A stretch of 64,000 nt of DNA from 2-12-FULL-60-19 sp041483675 (GTDB taxonomy: Bacteria > Desulfobacterota > Binatia > UBA9968). The position numbers and the translations under genes are program-made. The DNA is taken from NCBI GenBank assembly GCA_041483675.1, contig JBGPGE010000007.1, positions 1-64,000 of the forward strand, in the 5' to 3' direction. Shown here in pieces: positions 61,905-64,000 of the stretch. Numbering within the stretch: the stretch's first letter is position 1; each line of letters starts with the position of its first letter. The notes beneath the pieces are model-generated. The model was not told where the DNA came from. It saw only the letters and a list, made by a program, of their open reading frames with translations, and did not search any database.

Positions 61905-62447
61905 TCAGCGTCGCCCGCGCTCCGCCGGCATCGCACTTTGCTCGGCCAGCCTGGAAGACGCGGGACGGATAGCGCCGCGGGCCTGGACCACTCTGACGTA
62001 ACCCGCGAGGGCTTTGAGAAGGTCTCCCATCACGTGGATGGCGAGCGCTTTGTTGCCTTCGCTCAATTGGTCGAAATGGCTTTTGTAGAGGATCAGCAGG
62101 ACGGAGTCTTCGTCGGCGCGGGCGGTCGCGAAACGGGGCTGGTCGTCGATCAGCGCCAACTCGCCGAAGTAGGCGCCGGGCGTGAGGGTCGCCAGCGGTT
62201 TTTCGACACCGTCGACGCCGTGCGTAATCGCGACTTTGCCTTCCAGCACGATGAAGAGAGCGTTGCCCGGATCGCCTTCGCGAAAGATCGCCTCGCCCGC
62301 CCCGTAGTGTTTCTCGAAGAGCTTGACATTTAACTTCCCGAGCTGCCGCCGGCTGAGACCGGCGAACAAGGGCACCGTGCCGAGCAGCTTGAGCCGCCGC
62401 AACTGCTCTCCGTCGGTGATCCATCTCCGGAAACGGGCTTTAAGCAT
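61905..62447 (-). CDS. Cyclic nucleotide-binding domain protein
   Basis: 180 residues: a helical N-terminus and one CNMP-binding domain (about 28-150) with ETFEKHYGAGEAIFREGDPG-type beta roll, the phosphate-binding GAYFGELALIDDQPRFATA and the C-helix. There is no DNA-binding HTH, so it is a stand-alone effector or regulator, unlike Crp. It is the first gene of the CNBD-AI-2E-cyclase operon. The start at 62447 (TTG/ATG choice) is not strongly supported by a ribosome site. Confidence 0.88.
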   Translation of the reverse strand: MLKARFRRWITDGEQLRRLKLLGTVPLFAGLSRRQLGKLNVKLFEKHYGAGEAIFREGDPGNALFIVLEGKVAITHGVDGVEKPLATLTPGAYFGELALIDDQPRFATARADEDSVLLILYKSHFDQLSEGNKALAIHVMGDLLKALAGYVRVVQARGAIRPASSRLAEQSAMPAERGRR

Positions 62448-62516
62448 AAGCGGGCCTTAATTCGCGCACCATAGCACGGAACGCGACGTCCATTCCACCG
62501 GGCTGAAGCCGCGCGA

Positions 62517-63503
62517 CTAGCGAACAGCGCGACGCGCCTCTTCCAGGTAGCTGTTGTCGATGTACTTGTCATGCCGGGGCAAGGGCGGTTTCAGCGTGCC
62601 GTCTTCGATCAGGAGCTGCATGACCTTGTCCATGCCCTTGAGATTCACCCCTCCGTCCCTCGGCACGATGCTGTTTTCGGTGAAGTAGCGCCAACTCTCC
62701 TCGGAATGCCTGTCGGTGAATTTAAGCTTCTTGGCGATGATTCGCGCGGTATCTTCCCTCTGGCCGTAGATCCAGCGCTCGGCCTTTACCAGCGCCCGCA
62801 TGAAGCGCACGAGCACGGCCCTTTTCTCGTTGGCCCAGGCCGCGCGCACGTTGACGACGGTTTGAGTGAAGTCGGGAAGATACTTTACCGTCGAGCCGAG
62901 GTTGTTATAATGAGCCTCTTCGGCGGCAAAGGTGTAAGGGGGGTTGAGGATCGTCGCGGCGATGTTGCCGGTCTGGAGAGCGATCCATCGATCCGCTCCG
63001 CCGCCCATCTGGAGCATCGCGTAGTCCCTGGGGTATTCGAGGCCGTTGGCCTTGAGCATCTCTTTCATCGCAATCGTGTCGCTGGTGATGAGGCCGGTGA
63101 CGCCGATCGTCGCGCCTTTGAGTTCCTTCATGGATTTGTACTTCGGCAGGGCGATGAGGTCGTATGTGGGACCATTGACCAGGCCGCCGACGATCTTCAA
63201 TGCGGCGCCTTTCTCGATGGCTCTGATGGTCGTCATCGCCGACGACGCGGATATGTGAATCGACTCGCCGACCAGCGCGGGGATGGCGCGGGTGCTCGCG
63301 TTCAGGACGACCGCCTCGACGAAAAGGTTTTCTTCCGTGAAGTAGCCTTTTTCCTGCGCGACGTAGATGGGCAGGTTATTTAGCGAAAGGGTGATCGTGC
63401 CCAGAGTCACTTTCTCTTTTTCCGTTTGCGCTCGAAGCGGCTGCGGCACTCCCAACGACGTGGCCGCAAGCAGAAGAAAGACGAAGAGGCAAGGGTATTT
63501 CAT
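62517..63503 (-). CDS. ABC substrate-binding protein, NMT1/SsuA type
   Basis: 328 residues with a signal peptide (YPCLFVFLLLAATSLGVPQPL) and the NMT1-type LPIYVAQEKGYFTEENLFVE and VGESIHISASSAMTTIRAIE. It has no adjacent permease; the nearest ATPase gene is in the operon 4 kb away. The next gene beyond it (63584 onward) is another binding protein, so the two may serve a shared or distant permease. Confidence 0.87.
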   Translation of the reverse strand: MKYPCLFVFLLLAATSLGVPQPLRAQTEKEKVTLGTITLSLNNLPIYVAQEKGYFTEENLFVEAVVLNASTRAIPALVGESIHISASSAMTTIRAIEKGAALKIVGGLVNGPTYDLIALPKYKSMKELKGATIGVTGLITSDTIAMKEMLKANGLEYPRDYAMLQMGGGADRWIALQTGNIAATILNPPYTFAAEEAHYNNLGSTVKYLPDFTQTVVNVRAAWANEKRAVLVRFMRALVKAERWIYGQREDTARIIAKKLKFTDRHSEESWRYFTENSIVPRDGGVNLKGMDKVMQLLIEDGTLKPPLPRHDKYIDNSYLEEARRAVR

Positions 63504-63583
63504 AGATCCCTCCGCGCGGCTTCGGAGTCTATTAACATGCCGGTTGTTTAAGCCGGTACTGCTCGAAGATCGGGAATAAGCGT

Positions 63584-64000
63584 TTACCTCAAGGGGCCGA
63601 ACAGCTCGGCGAGTTTTTGGCGGACGATGGTTTCCCCGCCGGGCAGGACATCGAACTTCGTCGTGCCCTCGGTTTTTTGCAGGACCTTGCGTCCTTCCTC
63701 GTCCTGATGCATGGCGAGCAGGAGGTCTTCGAGCCGGCCGATCACCGCCGGATCCAAATCTTTTCTCACCGAGAGCAAGTTGCGCGGGAAGTATTCCGTC
63801 TCTCCCAGGATCGCGATCGACTCCTTTCGCTTCTCCGGCAGCCGGTCGTAGTCCTCGTTGCTGAAGGCGCCGGCCGCGACCGTCCTGGCGAGAACGAGAT
63901 CGACGATTTTGCCGGTAGAGCGGGCGAAGAAAAAACCCACCTGACCGGCGGGAACGGTGGCCTCGGGCGAAGGCTTCTCGACGAGCTTGAGCCCGCTCCT
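63584..64000 (-). CDS. Phosphonate-type (PhnD-like) substrate-binding protein, cut by window edge
   Basis: The frame runs off the window at the 5' side; 138 residues are visible. The segment GQVGFFFARSTGKIVDLVLA, then FSNEDYDRL and RNLLSVRKDLDPAVIGRLED, fits the PhnD/phosphite-binding branch of type II periplasmic proteins. The end, RQKLAELFGPLR, is a normal C-terminus. It is followed on the same strand by the NMT1-type binding protein with an 80-base gap. Confidence 0.78.
   Translation of the reverse strand, partial: RSGLKLVEKPSPEATVPAGQVGFFFARSTGKIVDLVLARTVAAGAFSNEDYDRLPEKRKESIAILGETEYFPRNLLSVRKDLDPAVIGRLEDLLLAMHQDEEGRKVLQKTEGTTKFDVLPGGETIVRQKLAELFGPLR

Noticed and set aside
1..64000. CRISPR array, prophage, insertion sequence or rRNA
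   Set aside because: No regular spacer-repeat array, phage structural genes, transposase or rRNA-like sequence was found on reading both strands.

Overview
The window looks like a chromosomal segment of an uncultured, GC-rich Gram-negative bacterium. It has an outer-membrane beta-barrel with a C-terminal Phe, an RND/MacA-type adaptor, many periplasmic substrate-binding proteins, a mycobacterial-Sdh1-like succinate dehydrogenase, and dispersed GTCATTCCCG...CGGGAATCCAG repeats. This mix suggests a deltaproteobacterial, Binatota or Rokubacteria-type soil or groundwater lineage. That placement is inference from gene content only; no 16S or ribosomal protein gene is present.

Layout. 1-2.5 kb: tail of a histidine kinase, a stand-alone receiver and a receiver-cyclase fusion. 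2.7-6.8 kb: succinate dehydrogenase/fumarate reductase operon (anchor, flavoprotein, Fe-S subunit, small unknown) and a thioredoxin-like [2Fe-2S] ferredoxin. 7.0-8.8 kb: ThDP enzyme of the acetolactate synthase superfamily. 8.8-11.4 kb: accessory pocket with an orphan HTH antitoxin, a decayed duplicate of the ThDP gene 3' end, an unknown gene and an Apea-like HEPN gene. 11.6-19.1 kb: GIY-YIG protein, molybdopterin oxidoreductase with a nitrate-reductase-associated protein, metallo-beta-lactamase, cupin, substrate-binding protein, initiator tRNA, Nudix and a Dph6-like ATPase. 19.2-30.4 kb, minus strand: aminotransferase, coaD, rsmD, a zinc-type dehydrogenase, a MacAB-like exporter, ftsY, a TPR/beta-barrel protein and a small secreted protein. 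30.5-33.2 kb: giant FecR-domain surface protein. 33.2-39.5 kb: smc, HNH nuclease, rng.

39.5-50 kb is the accessory island, behind the 3' end of rng: a Fic protein with phased operator repeats, a DUF2283 protein, two diverged in-frame copies of the rng 3' end, then a three-gene translationally coupled operon. That operon encodes a membrane-anchored unknown, a second unknown and a 1853-residue helicase/DUF1998 protein of the DruE/DISARM type. It is the best candidate for a new or variant anti-phage system. No integrase or transposase is visible.

50-64 kb returns to core-like genes: nitroreductase, cobalamin-dependent metH with an altered cobalamin-binding motif, a cyclic-nucleotide-gated K+ channel, a SsuABC/TauABC-like importer with two permeases, and an apparent cyclic-nucleotide operon (CNMP-binding protein, AI-2E transporter, class III cyclase). 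It ends with two more substrate-binding proteins, the last cut by the window edge.

Cyclic-nucleotide signalling recurs: two class III cyclases and two CNMP-binding proteins occur in one 64 kb window. Nothing here was computed beyond reading the sequence and its translations. Statements about base composition are by eye.
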